A stretch of 64,000 nt of DNA from contig NZ_JACCFV010000001.1 of the NCBI RefSeq assembly GCF_013410545.1, positions 3,348,001 through 3,412,000 of the forward strand, written 5' to 3'. The notes under the pieces were generated by a model. It did no database searches. It saw only the letters and a list, made by a program, of their open reading frames with translations, and was not told the origin of the DNA. Source of the DNA: Pseudoclavibacter chungangensis. GTDB lineage: Bacteria > Actinomycetota > Actinomycetes > Actinomycetales > Microbacteriaceae. The translations under genes were made by a program, and so were the position numbers. This document shows, piece after piece, positions 45,378-54,733 of this stretch; within the stretch, counting starts at the first letter, position 1; each line of letters opens with the position of its first letter.

Positions 45378-45963
45378 TGAACACGGACCCGCAACAGACC
45401 TCACCCGGCTGTCGTCCGAGCTGACCCTGGCCATCTCGGAGGTGCGATGGCAGGCAGTCGAGCACCGTCATGGTGGTGCGTTGCCCGCACCGCCCGTCAT
45501 GCTGAGTGCGTCACCGGTTCACGCCCGGTCCGTCCCCCACACGAGCCGGACGGTCACCTGCTTCGATGAACTCGCCCTCCCTGCTCGCGACGACATCGGC
45601 GTGTCGAGCAGCCATAGGGCCCCGATGATCCGACCGGCCTCGTTCGTCCGGGGCCGCGCACCCGGGGAGCTCGCCTCGTCGGAGCACGAGTGACGGCGCA
45701 CGCGTGATGGAGACTCGCTCGTCCCCTCGTCCGACGCGGCGGCGCTGACGTCCCTGCCGACCGCCTCGCTGTCGTCGCGGTCCCGGACGGTGGACACACG
45801 ACCGTTCGCTGCGCTCAACACCGTGGAAACACGCGACCGACAAGCTCGAACGTGCATCTCGGGCTCGTCCCGGCGGCGTGTCGGCCGACCTGCTGCGATG
45901 ACGTGGCAGGTGTTCCTGGGGCTTCACCCATTACCTGCGCACCTCCGATCGAAGGGTCCCACC
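45378..45963. other. Intergenic region without supported gene
   Basis: 586 bases. Open frames on both strands have no ribosome site and no recognisable domain. The right end provides GAAGGG about eight bases before the GTG of the permease. Its size suggests lost genes, but nothing can be named. Confidence 0.4.
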
Positions 45964-47652
45964 GTGTCCACTGACATCGAGACACCACGCGGCGCTGCCG
46001 CACCCGCCGTATCCACGTCGTCCGAAACGCATGCGGCCACACGCGAGAGCCTGGAGGATTACACCCTTCGCTTCGCACCACGCTCGTACCGGAAGTGGGG
46101 CGCCGGGGTGGTCGCGACGAGTGCGCTCGGCGGCATCGCGTACCTGGCGGACTTCTCGATCGGCGCGAATGCCGGCATCGCCTACGGCACGACCAATGCA
46201 CTGCTCGGGATCGCCGTCGCCGCGACCATCATCTTCGTGACGGGTTTTCCGCTGGCCTACTACGCGGCTCGCTACAACATCGACCTGGACCTCATCACTC
46301 GCGGTTCCGGATTCGGTTACTACGGGTCGGTCATCACGAATGTCATCTTCGCCACGTTCACCTTCATCTTCTTCGCGCTCGAGGGCTCGATCATGGCGCA
46401 GGGGCTCGAGTTGGGATTGCACGTGCCGCGCCCGATCGGGTACGCGGTCTCGACCATCATCGTCATCCCGCTGGTGATCTACGGCATGAAGGCGCTGTCG
46501 AAACTGCAGGTGTGGACGACGCCGCTCTGGCTCCTCCTGATGGTCGTCCCGCTCGCGTACCTGCTGCTGTCGGATCCGTCCTCGGTGTCGATGTTCTTCG
46601 CATACACCGGTGAGGACGGCAGTGGCTCAGGCGTGAACTTCGCATCCGTGATGCTCGCCGCGGGCGTGTGCCTGTCACTGATCGCGCAGATCGCCGAGCA
46701 GATCGACTACCTGCGATTCATGCCGCCGCGCACGGATGCGAATCGGCGATCATGGTGGCGTGCGGTGATCATCGCCGGGCCGGGATGGGTGGTGTTCGGC
46801 GCGCTGAAGCAAGCGATCGGCCTCTTCATCGCGGTCTACCTGATCGCCACCCTCGACCCGGCCGCGTCGGTGACGGCGAACGAACCGGTGCACCAGTTCC
46901 TCGGCGTCTACGAGCACATGATGCCCGGCTGGTTGGCGATGACACTCGCAGTGATCCTCGTCGTGATCTCGCAGATCAAGATTAATGTCACGAACGCCTA
47001 CTCCGGATCCCTGGCGTGGACCAATGCGTTCACCCGCGTCACTCGGACGTATCCGGGCAGGCTCGTGTTCGTCATCGTGAATCTCGCGATCGCACTGGTG
47101 CTGATGGAACTGAACATGTTCGATTTCCTGAACACCATCCTCGGCTTCTACGCGAACTGCGGCATGGCGTGGATCGTGACGGTGGCAACCGACATCGGCA
47201 TCAACAAGTACCTGCTCGGGCTGTCACCGAAGCATCCCGAGTTCCGTCGCGGCATGCTGTACGCCTGGAACCCCGTCGGCGTGGTTTCGCTGCTGCTCGC
47301 GGCGGGTGTGTCGATCGCGGTGTTCTTCGGCGCGTTCGGCCCGGGGATCGCTCCCTTCTCGGCCATCTTCGCCGTCGCGATCCCGGTCGTGGTCACGCCG
47401 CTGATGGCTATGCTCACCCGCGGCCGCTTCTACCTGCGGCGCACCGATGACGGCATCGAACTGCCGATGACGGACGCCGACGGAAACCCCTCGGACGTCC
47501 TGCTGCGCTGCCACGTCACCGGACTCGAGTTCGAGCGCCCCGACATGCTGCTCTCCGCGGAACGAGCCGCAGACGGCTCGAAGCAGTACATCTCCTCGCT
47601 CGCGCTGGCCACCGACAAGACCGGCAGGTACGTGCTCCCCGAACAGCGCTGA
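45964..47652 (+). CDS. NCS1-family purine/cytosine (nucleobase) permease
   Basis: 562 residues from GTG at 45964. Twelve membrane helices are expected. NCS1 landmarks: DYTLRFAPRSYRKWG, IVTGFPLAYYA-type FVTGFPLAYYAARYNI, RGSGFGYYGSVITN, EGSIMAQGLELGL and QIKINVTNAYSGSLAWTN. A 75-residue soluble tail follows the last helix, longer than in most relatives. It imports nucleobases or ureides with a cation; ties to nitrogen scavenging and to the nearby urease are plausible but inferred. Confidence 0.9.
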   Translation: MSTDIETPRGAAAPAVSTSSETHAATRESLEDYTLRFAPRSYRKWGAGVVATSALGGIAYLADFSIGANAGIAYGTTNALLGIAVAATIIFVTGFPLAYYAARYNIDLDLITRGSGFGYYGSVITNVIFATFTFIFFALEGSIMAQGLELGLHVPRPIGYAVSTIIVIPLVIYGMKALSKLQVWTTPLWLLLMVVPLAYLLLSDPSSVSMFFAYTGEDGSGSGVNFASVMLAAGVCLSLIAQIAEQIDYLRFMPPRTDANRRSWWRAVIIAGPGWVVFGALKQAIGLFIAVYLIATLDPAASVTANEPVHQFLGVYEHMMPGWLAMTLAVILVVISQIKINVTNAYSGSLAWTNAFTRVTRTYPGRLVFVIVNLAIALVLMELNMFDFLNTILGFYANCGMAWIVTVATDIGINKYLLGLSPKHPEFRRGMLYAWNPVGVVSLLLAAGVSIAVFFGAFGPGIAPFSAIFAVAIPVVVTPLMAMLTRGRFYLRRTDDGIELPMTDADGNPSDVLLRCHVTGLEFERPDMLLSAERAADGSKQYISSLALATDKTGRYVLPEQR

Positions 47653-47680
47653 GTGTTCGGGCCCGTCACTCCGCTCGCCG

Positions 47681-47714
47681 CCGCTTCGCCGTCCGGGGCC
47701 GGACGGCGAAGCGG
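47681..47714 (+). terminator. Terminator hairpin after the NCS1 permease
   Basis: CCGCTTCGCCGTCCGG pairs perfectly with CCGGACGGCGAAGCGG around GG. It starts 29 bp past the stop. Confidence 0.75.
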
Positions 47715-47727
47715 CGGGCAACGGGAA

Positions 47728-47766
47728 GAGCGCCCCGCCGATCAGGAAACGATCGGCGGGGCGCTC
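47728..47766 (-). terminator. Terminator hairpin after the M13 peptidase
   Basis: GAGCGCCCCGCCGATC and GATCGGCGGGGCGCTC form a perfect 16-bp stem with loop AGGAAAC. It ends 12 bp from the stop of the convergent peptidase gene. With the preceding hairpin it makes a double barrier. Confidence 0.75.
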
Positions 47767-47778
47767 TGTCGTTCGCGG

Positions 47779-49764
47779 TCACCAGATGGTGACGCGCTCC
47801 TCGGGGGCGAGCCACAGGCCATCGCCCTCGCTCGTCCCGAACGTGTCGTGGAACGCGTCGATGTTGCGGACGATCTGGTTGCAGCGGAACTCGGCGGGCG
47901 AGTGCGGGTCGACCTGCAGCAGCAGCTTCACGTATTCGGGCCGCGCCGTCTGCCGCCAGGCCTGCGCCCACGCGAAGAAGAACCGCTCGGCACCCGTGAG
48001 GCCGTCGATGACGGGCGGCTCGGCGCCGTCGAGCGTCGCGAGGTACGCCTTCCAGGCGATCCCGAGCCCACCGAGGTCACCGATGTTCTCGCCGATCGTG
48101 AGGCTGCCGTTGACGTGCTCACCGTCCGCACCGACCGGCGACAGCGCGTCGTACTGCGCGATGAGCGACGCGGTGCGCTCCTCGAACGCGGCGCGGTCCT
48201 CGTCGGTCCACCAGTCCTCGAGCTTGCCGTCGCCGTCGTACTTCGAGCCCTGGTCGTCGAAGCCGTGCCCGATCTCGTGCCCGATGACGGCACCGATCGC
48301 ACCGTAGTTCGCCGCATCGTCGGCCTCGGCGTCGAAGAACGGGGGCTGCAGGATCGCGGCGGGGAACACGATCTCGTTCTCGCCGGGCGAGTAGTACGCG
48401 TTCACCGTCTGCGGCGGCATGAGCCACTCGTCCTTGCGGACGGGCCCGCCGAGCTTGCCGTACTCGTACGCCGCCTCGAACACGGCCGATCGGCGCGCGT
48501 TCCCGACGAGGTCGTCGGCGGCGACCTCGAGCTCGGTGTAGTCGCGCCACCGCTCCGGGTAGCCGATCTTCGTGACGAAGCGGTCGAGCTTGTCGAGCGC
48601 CTTCTCACGCGTCGCGGGTGTCATCCACTCGAGCGTCGTGATCGACGCGCGGTAGGCGTCGAGCAGGTGCCCGACGAGCTCCTCCATGCGCGTCTTCGCC
48701 GTGGGCGGGAAGTGCCGCGCGACGTACTCGCGGCCGATCGCGTCCGACACGACCCCCTGCGCCGCGGCGACACCACGCTTCCACCGCTCGCGCTGCTCCT
48801 GCGTGCCCTGCAGCACCTTGCCGTAGAACTCGAAGTTCGCGGCCGAGATCGCCGGCGTCAGGAGCGCGGCCGAGCCGACGACGATGCGCCACAGCAGCCA
48901 GTCGCGCCACTCGTCGAGCCGCTCGGCGACGAGGAGGCCCACGAGCCCCTCGGCGAAGCTCGGCTCGCGCAGGTCGATCTCGTCGAACGCGCCCGCCGGG
49001 GCCTGCAGTTCGTCGCGCCAGCCGTCGAGGTCGATGCCGTCGAACGCCTCGCGCAGCTGGGCCCACGTGCGCGGGTTGTGCGTCTTCTGCGCATCGCGCG
49101 TCGCGACGTTGTCCCAGTGGTGCGACGCGATCGCGGTCTCAAGCTCGAACACGCGCCGCGCGCGCTCGGCCGGCCCGTCGAGCTCCGCGATCGCGAACAT
49201 GCGTTCGATGTGCGCGAGGTACGCCTCGCGGATGGGTGCGTGCTGCTCCTCGCGGTAGTAGCTCTCGTCGGGCAGCCCGAGACCGCCCTGCTCGATGGAC
49301 AGCGCGTACCGCGTCGGGTCGTCGGCGTCGGGGTAGACGAAGGCCTGGAAGAACCCGCCGAGGCCCTCGCGCTCCTGGCGACCGAGCGTGCGGAGGAACT
49401 CGTCGATCGAGCCAACGGCGAGTGCGGCCGCGAGATCGTCGCGAATCGGCTCGATGCCGAGTTCCTCGAGCTTCGCGGTGTCCATGAACGCCGCGAACGC
49501 GTCGGCCGCCTTGCGTGCGTCGGTGCCGGGCTCGGCCGCAGCGCCCTCCTCGAGCAGCTCGCGCACGGCGTCCTCGGCCTCATCGCGCAGCTTCATGAAC
49601 GAGCCCCAGGCGGGGAGCGAGGGCGGGATCTCGGCGGTGGCCAGCCACCCGCCGTTCGTGTGCCGGAACAGGTCATCCTGCACCCGGACGGAGTCGTCGA
49701 ACTCGCTGCGGTCGATTCCTGAGACGAGGGCCTCCCGGCCCGCTTCATCGCGCGTTGCTGCCAT
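47779..49764 (-). CDS. M13-family zinc metallopeptidase (PepO-like)
   Basis: 661 residues, full length for the neprilysin/PepO family. Zinc motif GAVIGHEIGHGFDDQG (HExxH), third ligand ENIGDLGGLGIAWKAY, NAYYSPGENEIVFPAAIL with the substrate-binding Asn-Ala-Tyr, and a C-terminal VDPHSPAEFRCNQIVRN. The N-terminus (DDLFRHTNGGWLA) begins the M13_N domain without a signal peptide or membrane anchor, so the enzyme is probably cytoplasmic and trims peptides. Confidence 0.95.
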   Translation of the reverse strand: MAATRDEAGREALVSGIDRSEFDDSVRVQDDLFRHTNGGWLATAEIPPSLPAWGSFMKLRDEAEDAVRELLEEGAAAEPGTDARKAADAFAAFMDTAKLEELGIEPIRDDLAAALAVGSIDEFLRTLGRQEREGLGGFFQAFVYPDADDPTRYALSIEQGGLGLPDESYYREEQHAPIREAYLAHIERMFAIAELDGPAERARRVFELETAIASHHWDNVATRDAQKTHNPRTWAQLREAFDGIDLDGWRDELQAPAGAFDEIDLREPSFAEGLVGLLVAERLDEWRDWLLWRIVVGSAALLTPAISAANFEFYGKVLQGTQEQRERWKRGVAAAQGVVSDAIGREYVARHFPPTAKTRMEELVGHLLDAYRASITTLEWMTPATREKALDKLDRFVTKIGYPERWRDYTELEVAADDLVGNARRSAVFEAAYEYGKLGGPVRKDEWLMPPQTVNAYYSPGENEIVFPAAILQPPFFDAEADDAANYGAIGAVIGHEIGHGFDDQGSKYDGDGKLEDWWTDEDRAAFEERTASLIAQYDALSPVGADGEHVNGSLTIGENIGDLGGLGIAWKAYLATLDGAEPPVIDGLTGAERFFFAWAQAWRQTARPEYVKLLLQVDPHSPAEFRCNQIVRNIDAFHDTFGTSEGDGLWLAPEERVTIW

Positions 49765-50135
49765 GCTGCAACGCTACCGGCGCGGCGCTGAGCGCGGGCG
49801 GTGGCCTGGCCGAGCCGTGGGATGCCGTGCCCGGGGTGCGACGGCGTGACGGACCTCGCGCATGCCGCTGGGCCGCTTCGGCACGCACTCGTCGCCGAGT
49901 ACACAGGCGGGATCGACGCGCTCATGCGCTCGCGGTGATCGCTCCGCCGTTGCCCGGCCCGTGTTCCCACGGCGAATCCGGGACCACCCGGATTCCGCCG
50001 AGCGACAGGATCGCGCCCGAAGGGGCCGGCTCGAAGGTCATCACCCTCGGGATCGGCCCAGGCGCCACCGCCTCCCGCTCGCCCGCACTGCGGGGCGCTG
50101 TGAGCCCCCGCCTGTCCGACTCGGCCCGAGCGGCC
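49765..50135. other. Intergenic region, possible short ORF
   Basis: 371 bases between minus-strand genes. A minus frame of 39 codons (50041 to 49922, MTFEPAPSGAILSLGGIRVV) has protein-like codon use. It lacks a clear ribosome site and I do not recognise it. It may be the tail of a lost gene. Confidence 0.3.
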
Positions 50136-51761
50136 TCACTCCTTCGGCGTGCCGTTCTCGGCCGAGTACTGCGCGTAGTACTCGTCGAGCACCTTCCGCG
50201 TGAACCGTCCGATCGCGACGTACTCCCACTCGGCGAGGTTCGCGAGCGACACCCTCGCAGAGGCGTCGACGACCTCGAAGCCCTTCCCGGGCAGCAGGAC
50301 GACGCCCGTCTCGCGTGCGAGCCGGAACAGGTAGTCGCGTCCGTGCGCTCCCGCCGCGAACCAGTTCGCGAACCCCGCACCGTGCAACTCCGCGGCGAGG
50401 CGTTGCAGGTCGACGAGCGTGTAGTAGTCGACGTCCTCGGGTTCGAATCGGTACGGCGCCCCGACATTCGCGTAGAGCGTCTGCTCGCGCTGTCGGATGA
50501 GTGACTTCGCGGCCTCCTTGTAGTGGCCGCGACGATCCACGAGCCCGTGCACGGCGAACAGCGTCATCTGCAGTTGCTGCGGCAGCGAGAGGCCGGCGGT
50601 GTGGTTCAGTGCGACGGCACGCGAATCCGCCACGAGCCGGTCGATGAAGCGCAGGCCGGCGACGTCGTCCGTGAGCGACGAGTACCGCTTCGCGAGCCGA
50701 TCGGTGACGTCGGCCGGGAGCGCCCGGATCGCCGCGTCGACCACGTTCTCCTCGTGCACGCCGATGACCCCCAGGCGCCAGCCCGTCGCGCCGAAGAACT
50801 TCGAGAACGAGTACACGAGGATCGTGTTGGCGGGGGCCACCGCGAACAGCGACGTGAAGTCGTCGGCGAACGTGCCGTACACGTCGTCGGTGATGACGAC
50901 GAGGTCGGGACGCTTCGTGCGGATCAGTTCCGCGATCGCGTGGAGCCGTTCGTCGCTGAGCTTCGTCGAGGGCGGGTTGCTCGGGTTGACGAGGCAGAAG
51001 ACCTTCACGGCGGGATCGAGGAGCTTGTCGAGTTCGGCGTCCGGATACTGCCAGTCCGCGTCCTGATCGAGCCGGATGTCGACGACCCCGAGGTCGTAGC
51101 CGGGCAGGACGGGGATCTCGAGGTACGGCGAGAAGATGGGCGTACCGATCGCGATCTTGTCGCCCGGGTGCAGCAGCTCATTCGCGAACAGCGACTGGAA
51201 GAGGTACGTCATCGCCGCCGTGCCCCCCTCGGTGGCGAACAGCGAGAACGACAGGGACGCGTCACCCATCTCCTGTCGGAGGTAGCGCTCGACGATCTGC
51301 TCGCAGTGCTCGAGGATGCGCGGCGGCGTCGGGTAGTTGCTCCCGAGCGACGCCTCGACGAGTTCGGCGAGGAACGCATGCTCGTCGAGCCCGAGCTGGT
51401 CGTCGGCGAAGGAGAGCGCCGAGCGAAGGAATCGAACGCCGGGATCGTCCGGGTACCGGCTCACGAACGTGTCGAATCGGTCGACGAGACCGTCGAGACG
51501 CGGCTGCCCTCCGAACCCGCTGTCGAGGTAGGAGTACGAGCGCTCGGACTCCTCGACCGCGAACTCGCCGATGCGCAGGAACGCACGGCGCGGCACGGTC
51601 GCGAGGAAGTTCGGGTTGCCGCGCCCGGCATTGAGCATGAGGCGGTGCGCGTCGCTCGACGCCGCCCGGATGAGCAGGTCCTTCAGCTCGAACGGGCTCA
51701 GTCGGTCGTCGGGCCCGACATCGTCCAGGGTGCGCTTCGCCGGCGTCGTGTTCTCGGTCAT
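50136..51761 (-). CDS. aspD: Bifunctional aspartate transaminase / aspartate 4-decarboxylase
   Basis: 541 residues, the large size typical of AspD (about 530-545) rather than plain aminotransferases (about 400). Fold-type I PLP enzyme: NAGRGNPNFLATVPRRAF, DKIAIGTPIFSPYLEI, FCLVNPSNPPSTKLSDER, VVITDDVYGTFADDF and PLP lysine in VYSFSKFFGATGWRLG. It converts L-aspartate to L-alanine and CO2, consuming a proton. The adjacent aspT exchanger makes the pair a proton-motive metabolic cycle. AAAGGA precedes the ATG. Confidence 0.93.
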   Translation of the reverse strand: MTENTTPAKRTLDDVGPDDRLSPFELKDLLIRAASSDAHRLMLNAGRGNPNFLATVPRRAFLRIGEFAVEESERSYSYLDSGFGGQPRLDGLVDRFDTFVSRYPDDPGVRFLRSALSFADDQLGLDEHAFLAELVEASLGSNYPTPPRILEHCEQIVERYLRQEMGDASLSFSLFATEGGTAAMTYLFQSLFANELLHPGDKIAIGTPIFSPYLEIPVLPGYDLGVVDIRLDQDADWQYPDAELDKLLDPAVKVFCLVNPSNPPSTKLSDERLHAIAELIRTKRPDLVVITDDVYGTFADDFTSLFAVAPANTILVYSFSKFFGATGWRLGVIGVHEENVVDAAIRALPADVTDRLAKRYSSLTDDVAGLRFIDRLVADSRAVALNHTAGLSLPQQLQMTLFAVHGLVDRRGHYKEAAKSLIRQREQTLYANVGAPYRFEPEDVDYYTLVDLQRLAAELHGAGFANWFAAGAHGRDYLFRLARETGVVLLPGKGFEVVDASARVSLANLAEWEYVAIGRFTRKVLDEYYAQYSAENGTPKE

Positions 51762-51839
51762 GGTCGCGTTCCTTTCGTCATCCGTTCGTTCGTCGTGCAC
51801 TGCGGTCGCGGACGAACTGTTCGCCCGGGCGGGCAGCGC

Positions 51840-53546
51840 TCAGGAGGCATTGACCGTCACGAGGTTCACGATCACGGGTCCCCAGAGCGTGAGCAATACG
51901 TTGGCGACGGCGTAGGTGATCGTGAACGGTACGACGGGTGTCGCGTTGCCCGCTTTGCTCATGAGTGCCGCGAATGCCGGGTTGGCGCTGCGCCCGCCCG
52001 CGATGGACGCGAGCAATTCGATCGGGTTCCGGATGCGCAGCAGGTAATAGGAGAGGAAGAAGCTCAGCACGGTCGGCACGAGGGTGACGCCGATGCCGAG
52101 CAGCAGCAGCGTGAGGCCCGACTGTTCGATGGCGCTCAGCGCCTGCGCCCCCGCTCCGAGCCCGACGGCACCGACGAAGGCGGCGAGTCCGAAGTCCCGG
52201 AGGAAGTTCGACGCACCCGTCGGGAGGGCCGCGAAGCGAGGGTGGACGCCGCGCAGCCAGCCGAACACGAGCCCGGAGATGAGGCAGCCGCCACCGGAAC
52301 CGATGCTGACGGAGACGCCGAACATCGGGATCTCGACGAGGCCGAGGAGCATGCCGAGCGCGATGCCGATGCCGAAGAAGACGAAGTCCGTGACGCCGGT
52401 TCGCTTGATGCCGTACCCGAGCACCTTCTGTGCCCGGTCGATGTCGGCGGGGCGTCCGACGGTGACGAGTTCGTCCCCGCGGTGGAGTTCGACGTCTCGG
52501 AGGGTCGGAAGCTCCTGCCCGGCGCGCCGCACGCCGCTGAAGAACACGCCGTAGTCGGCCTGCGCATCGAGCTGCGAGTGGACCTGGCCGATCGTCGACC
52601 CGACGTAGCGGCGGTCGGTGAGCACGATGTCTCGCGTCTCCTCGACCTCGACCGTTCCATCGGGCGTCTCGGCCTCGGTACCGAGGCGTGTGCCGACCCG
52701 CCGGAGGGCGTCGACGTCGCCGGTCACGATGAGGAGGTCTCCTGATCGCACCACGGTGTCGTCGTCCGCCTCGTGCTGGTTGCCGTCGCGGACGATGGCT
52801 TCGATACTGACGTCGGCCAGGTCGCTGTCGATGGCTCCGCTGCGTTTTCCGACGATCGGGCTGGTGTCGGTCACGCGGAAGCTGCGTGTCACGATGCGCC
52901 GGACGCCGTTGAACTGCCCCGCTTCGAGTTCGGGGTGTCCACCCGAGAGCTTCGCGGCGAGCGCGACGGCCTCGGAGCGGATGTTCCATTTTCGGATCAT
53001 CGGCAGGAACCACGTGATGAGCAGGATCGGTCCGAGCGAGCCGAAGATGTAGGTCACGGCGTAGCCGACGGCGACGTTGCTCTGCATCGCCTGTGTCTGG
53101 TCCTGCGGCAGCCCGAGCTTGGCGATCGCATCACCCGCCGTGCCGATGATGGCAGACTGCGTGAGCCCGCCCGCGGCGAGACCCGCGGCGAGACCGCGGT
53201 CGAGGCCGAAGACCCAGGCAGCGACGAGGACCGCGAGCAGTCCGAGCACGCAGGTGAGGACGGCGGAGAGCAACTGGTTGAGCGAGCGGCGGTTGAGCGC
53301 GCGGAAGAACTGCGGGCCACCCTGGAAGCCGACCGCGTAGATGAAGAGTGCGAAGAACACGGTCCGCACGCTCTCGTCGAGCTTGATGCCGATCTGACCG
53401 AGCACGACGCTCACGATGAGCGTTCCGGCGATCCCGCCGAGCGTGAACGACTTGATGCGGATCTTGCCGAGCAGATAGCCCAGCGAGATGCACACGAACA
53501 GCGCGATGAGTGGCTGCTGCTGAAGCAGCGCGCCGACGGCTCCCAC
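51840..53546 (-). CDS. aspT: Aspartate:alanine exchanger
   Basis: 568 residues from GTG at 53546 behind GGAGG. Structure of the AAE family: two hydrophobic membrane blocks (about 1-175 and 375-568) flanking two TrkA-C-like cytosolic domains (GDLLIVTGDVDALRRVG; HRGDELVTVGRPADIDRAQ). Glycine-rich motifs GLAAGGLTQSAIIGTAGDAI and SIAGGRSANPAFAALMSKAG are characteristic. It exchanges aspartate in for alanine out and, with AspD, generates proton motive force and alkalinises the cell. Located 78 bp upstream of aspD on the same strand. Confidence 0.93.
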   Translation of the reverse strand: MGAVGALLQQQPLIALFVCISLGYLLGKIRIKSFTLGGIAGTLIVSVVLGQIGIKLDESVRTVFFALFIYAVGFQGGPQFFRALNRRSLNQLLSAVLTCVLGLLAVLVAAWVFGLDRGLAAGLAAGGLTQSAIIGTAGDAIAKLGLPQDQTQAMQSNVAVGYAVTYIFGSLGPILLITWFLPMIRKWNIRSEAVALAAKLSGGHPELEAGQFNGVRRIVTRSFRVTDTSPIVGKRSGAIDSDLADVSIEAIVRDGNQHEADDDTVVRSGDLLIVTGDVDALRRVGTRLGTEAETPDGTVEVEETRDIVLTDRRYVGSTIGQVHSQLDAQADYGVFFSGVRRAGQELPTLRDVELHRGDELVTVGRPADIDRAQKVLGYGIKRTGVTDFVFFGIGIALGMLLGLVEIPMFGVSVSIGSGGGCLISGLVFGWLRGVHPRFAALPTGASNFLRDFGLAAFVGAVGLGAGAQALSAIEQSGLTLLLLGIGVTLVPTVLSFFLSYYLLRIRNPIELLASIAGGRSANPAFAALMSKAGNATPVVPFTITYAVANVLLTLWGPVIVNLVTVNAS

Positions 53547-53751
53547 GATCCCTACCTCCGCAAGGTCGTCCGAGTGGGGTGGTGTTGCGGACGAGACGCG
53601 GGCTGCCGGAACCGGCCCGGACGTGGCAGGCGCTTCGTCCGATTTTCACGGTAGCACCGGGCCGCGTCGGCATGGGCGAGGGCTTCTCACGAACGGGATC
53701 GCGGGGTGCCGCAGTTCCGGAACGGTCCCATCGGTCCGCCGCCGCTGGCCC

Positions 53752-54687
53752 TCAGAACAGCTTCGGCCACGGCCCCGGGGCCGCGCCCTCGGCCTGCTCG
53801 CCCGCATCGGCCGTGAGCCGACCGAGCACGTAGCGCAGCGGCGGCCACGAGCTGCGGCCGCGCAGGATGTGGGCCGATGCACGCAGGTGGACCTCGGGGT
53901 CGTGCAGCGGCACGATCGTCACGCCCTCCACGGGCGTGCGCGATTCGGGGAGCAGCCCGATGCCCATGCCGGCCCGCACGAGGTCCTCGACGAGGTCGAG
54001 GCTCTCGGCCTCGTGGCGCATGCGCGGCTCGAACCCCGCGAGCGCCGCGATCGTGCGCAGCACGTCCTCGTCGGCGCGGTTGCGGGAGTTCGCGATCCAG
54101 TCGCTGTCGCGGTACGCGTCGAACAGCTCGGCGGCGCCGCCCGGCATGAGCGGTGCGCGGCCGCTCGGTACCGCGAGCCCCCACCGCGTGCGCCACAGGG
54201 ACACAGCGTCGAGCCGCGCGTCGAGGGCGAGCGGCGAGAGGTTGTAGTCGTAGGTGAGCGCGATGTCGACGCGATCGGCGAGCAGCATCTCGATCGCCGC
54301 ATCGGGTTCGTGCTCGTGCACGACGATCCGCAGGCCCGGATGCTGCCGTCCCGAGTCGTCGATGATCGGCATGAGACTCCGCCTGATCGCCGTCGAGAAG
54401 CCCGCGACGCGCAGCGTGCCCGACGGCTCCGCATCGGGGTCGAGATCGGAGCGCGCCGCCTCGACCGCAGCGAGGATCTCGGCCGCGTGCGCCGCGAGCC
54501 GATGCCCCGCGGGCGTGAGCCGGATGCCGCGCCCCTCGGGCTCGAGCAGGGCGACGCCGACCTCCTTCGACAGGAGCGCCATCTGCTGCGAGACGCTCGA
54601 CGTCGTCGTGCCGAGCTCGTCGGCGACGACCCGCATCGACTCGCTCCGCGAGAGTTCGAGCAGGGTCGTGAGGCGGCGAAGATCCAT
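53752..54687 (-). CDS. LysR-family transcriptional regulator
   Basis: 311 residues from ATG at 54687, the usual MDLRRL start of the family; ATGs at 54702 and 54726 are possible. The HTH spans LTTLLELSRSESMRVVADEL to SSVSQQMALLSKEVG, then a periplasmic-binding-protein-like effector domain (TLRVAGFSTAIRRSLMPII; EDLVRAGMGIGLLPESR). It is divergent from the EamA exporter, its probable target. Confidence 0.9.
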   Translation of the reverse strand: MDLRRLTTLLELSRSESMRVVADELGTTTSSVSQQMALLSKEVGVALLEPEGRGIRLTPAGHRLAAHAAEILAAVEAARSDLDPDAEPSGTLRVAGFSTAIRRSLMPIIDDSGRQHPGLRIVVHEHEPDAAIEMLLADRVDIALTYDYNLSPLALDARLDAVSLWRTRWGLAVPSGRAPLMPGGAAELFDAYRDSDWIANSRNRADEDVLRTIAALAGFEPRMRHEAESLDLVEDLVRAGMGIGLLPESRTPVEGVTIVPLHDPEVHLRASAHILRGRSSWPPLRYVLGRLTADAGEQAEGAAPGPWPKLF

Positions 54688-54733
54688 CCCAGCATTGTCC
54701 ATGATCACTTGACGGATCGTTCGCATTCCTCAC

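Noticed and set aside
45442..45857. Small genes in the gap before the NCS1 permease
   Set aside because: Frames on both strands lack ribosome sites, domain motifs and hydrophobic pattern.
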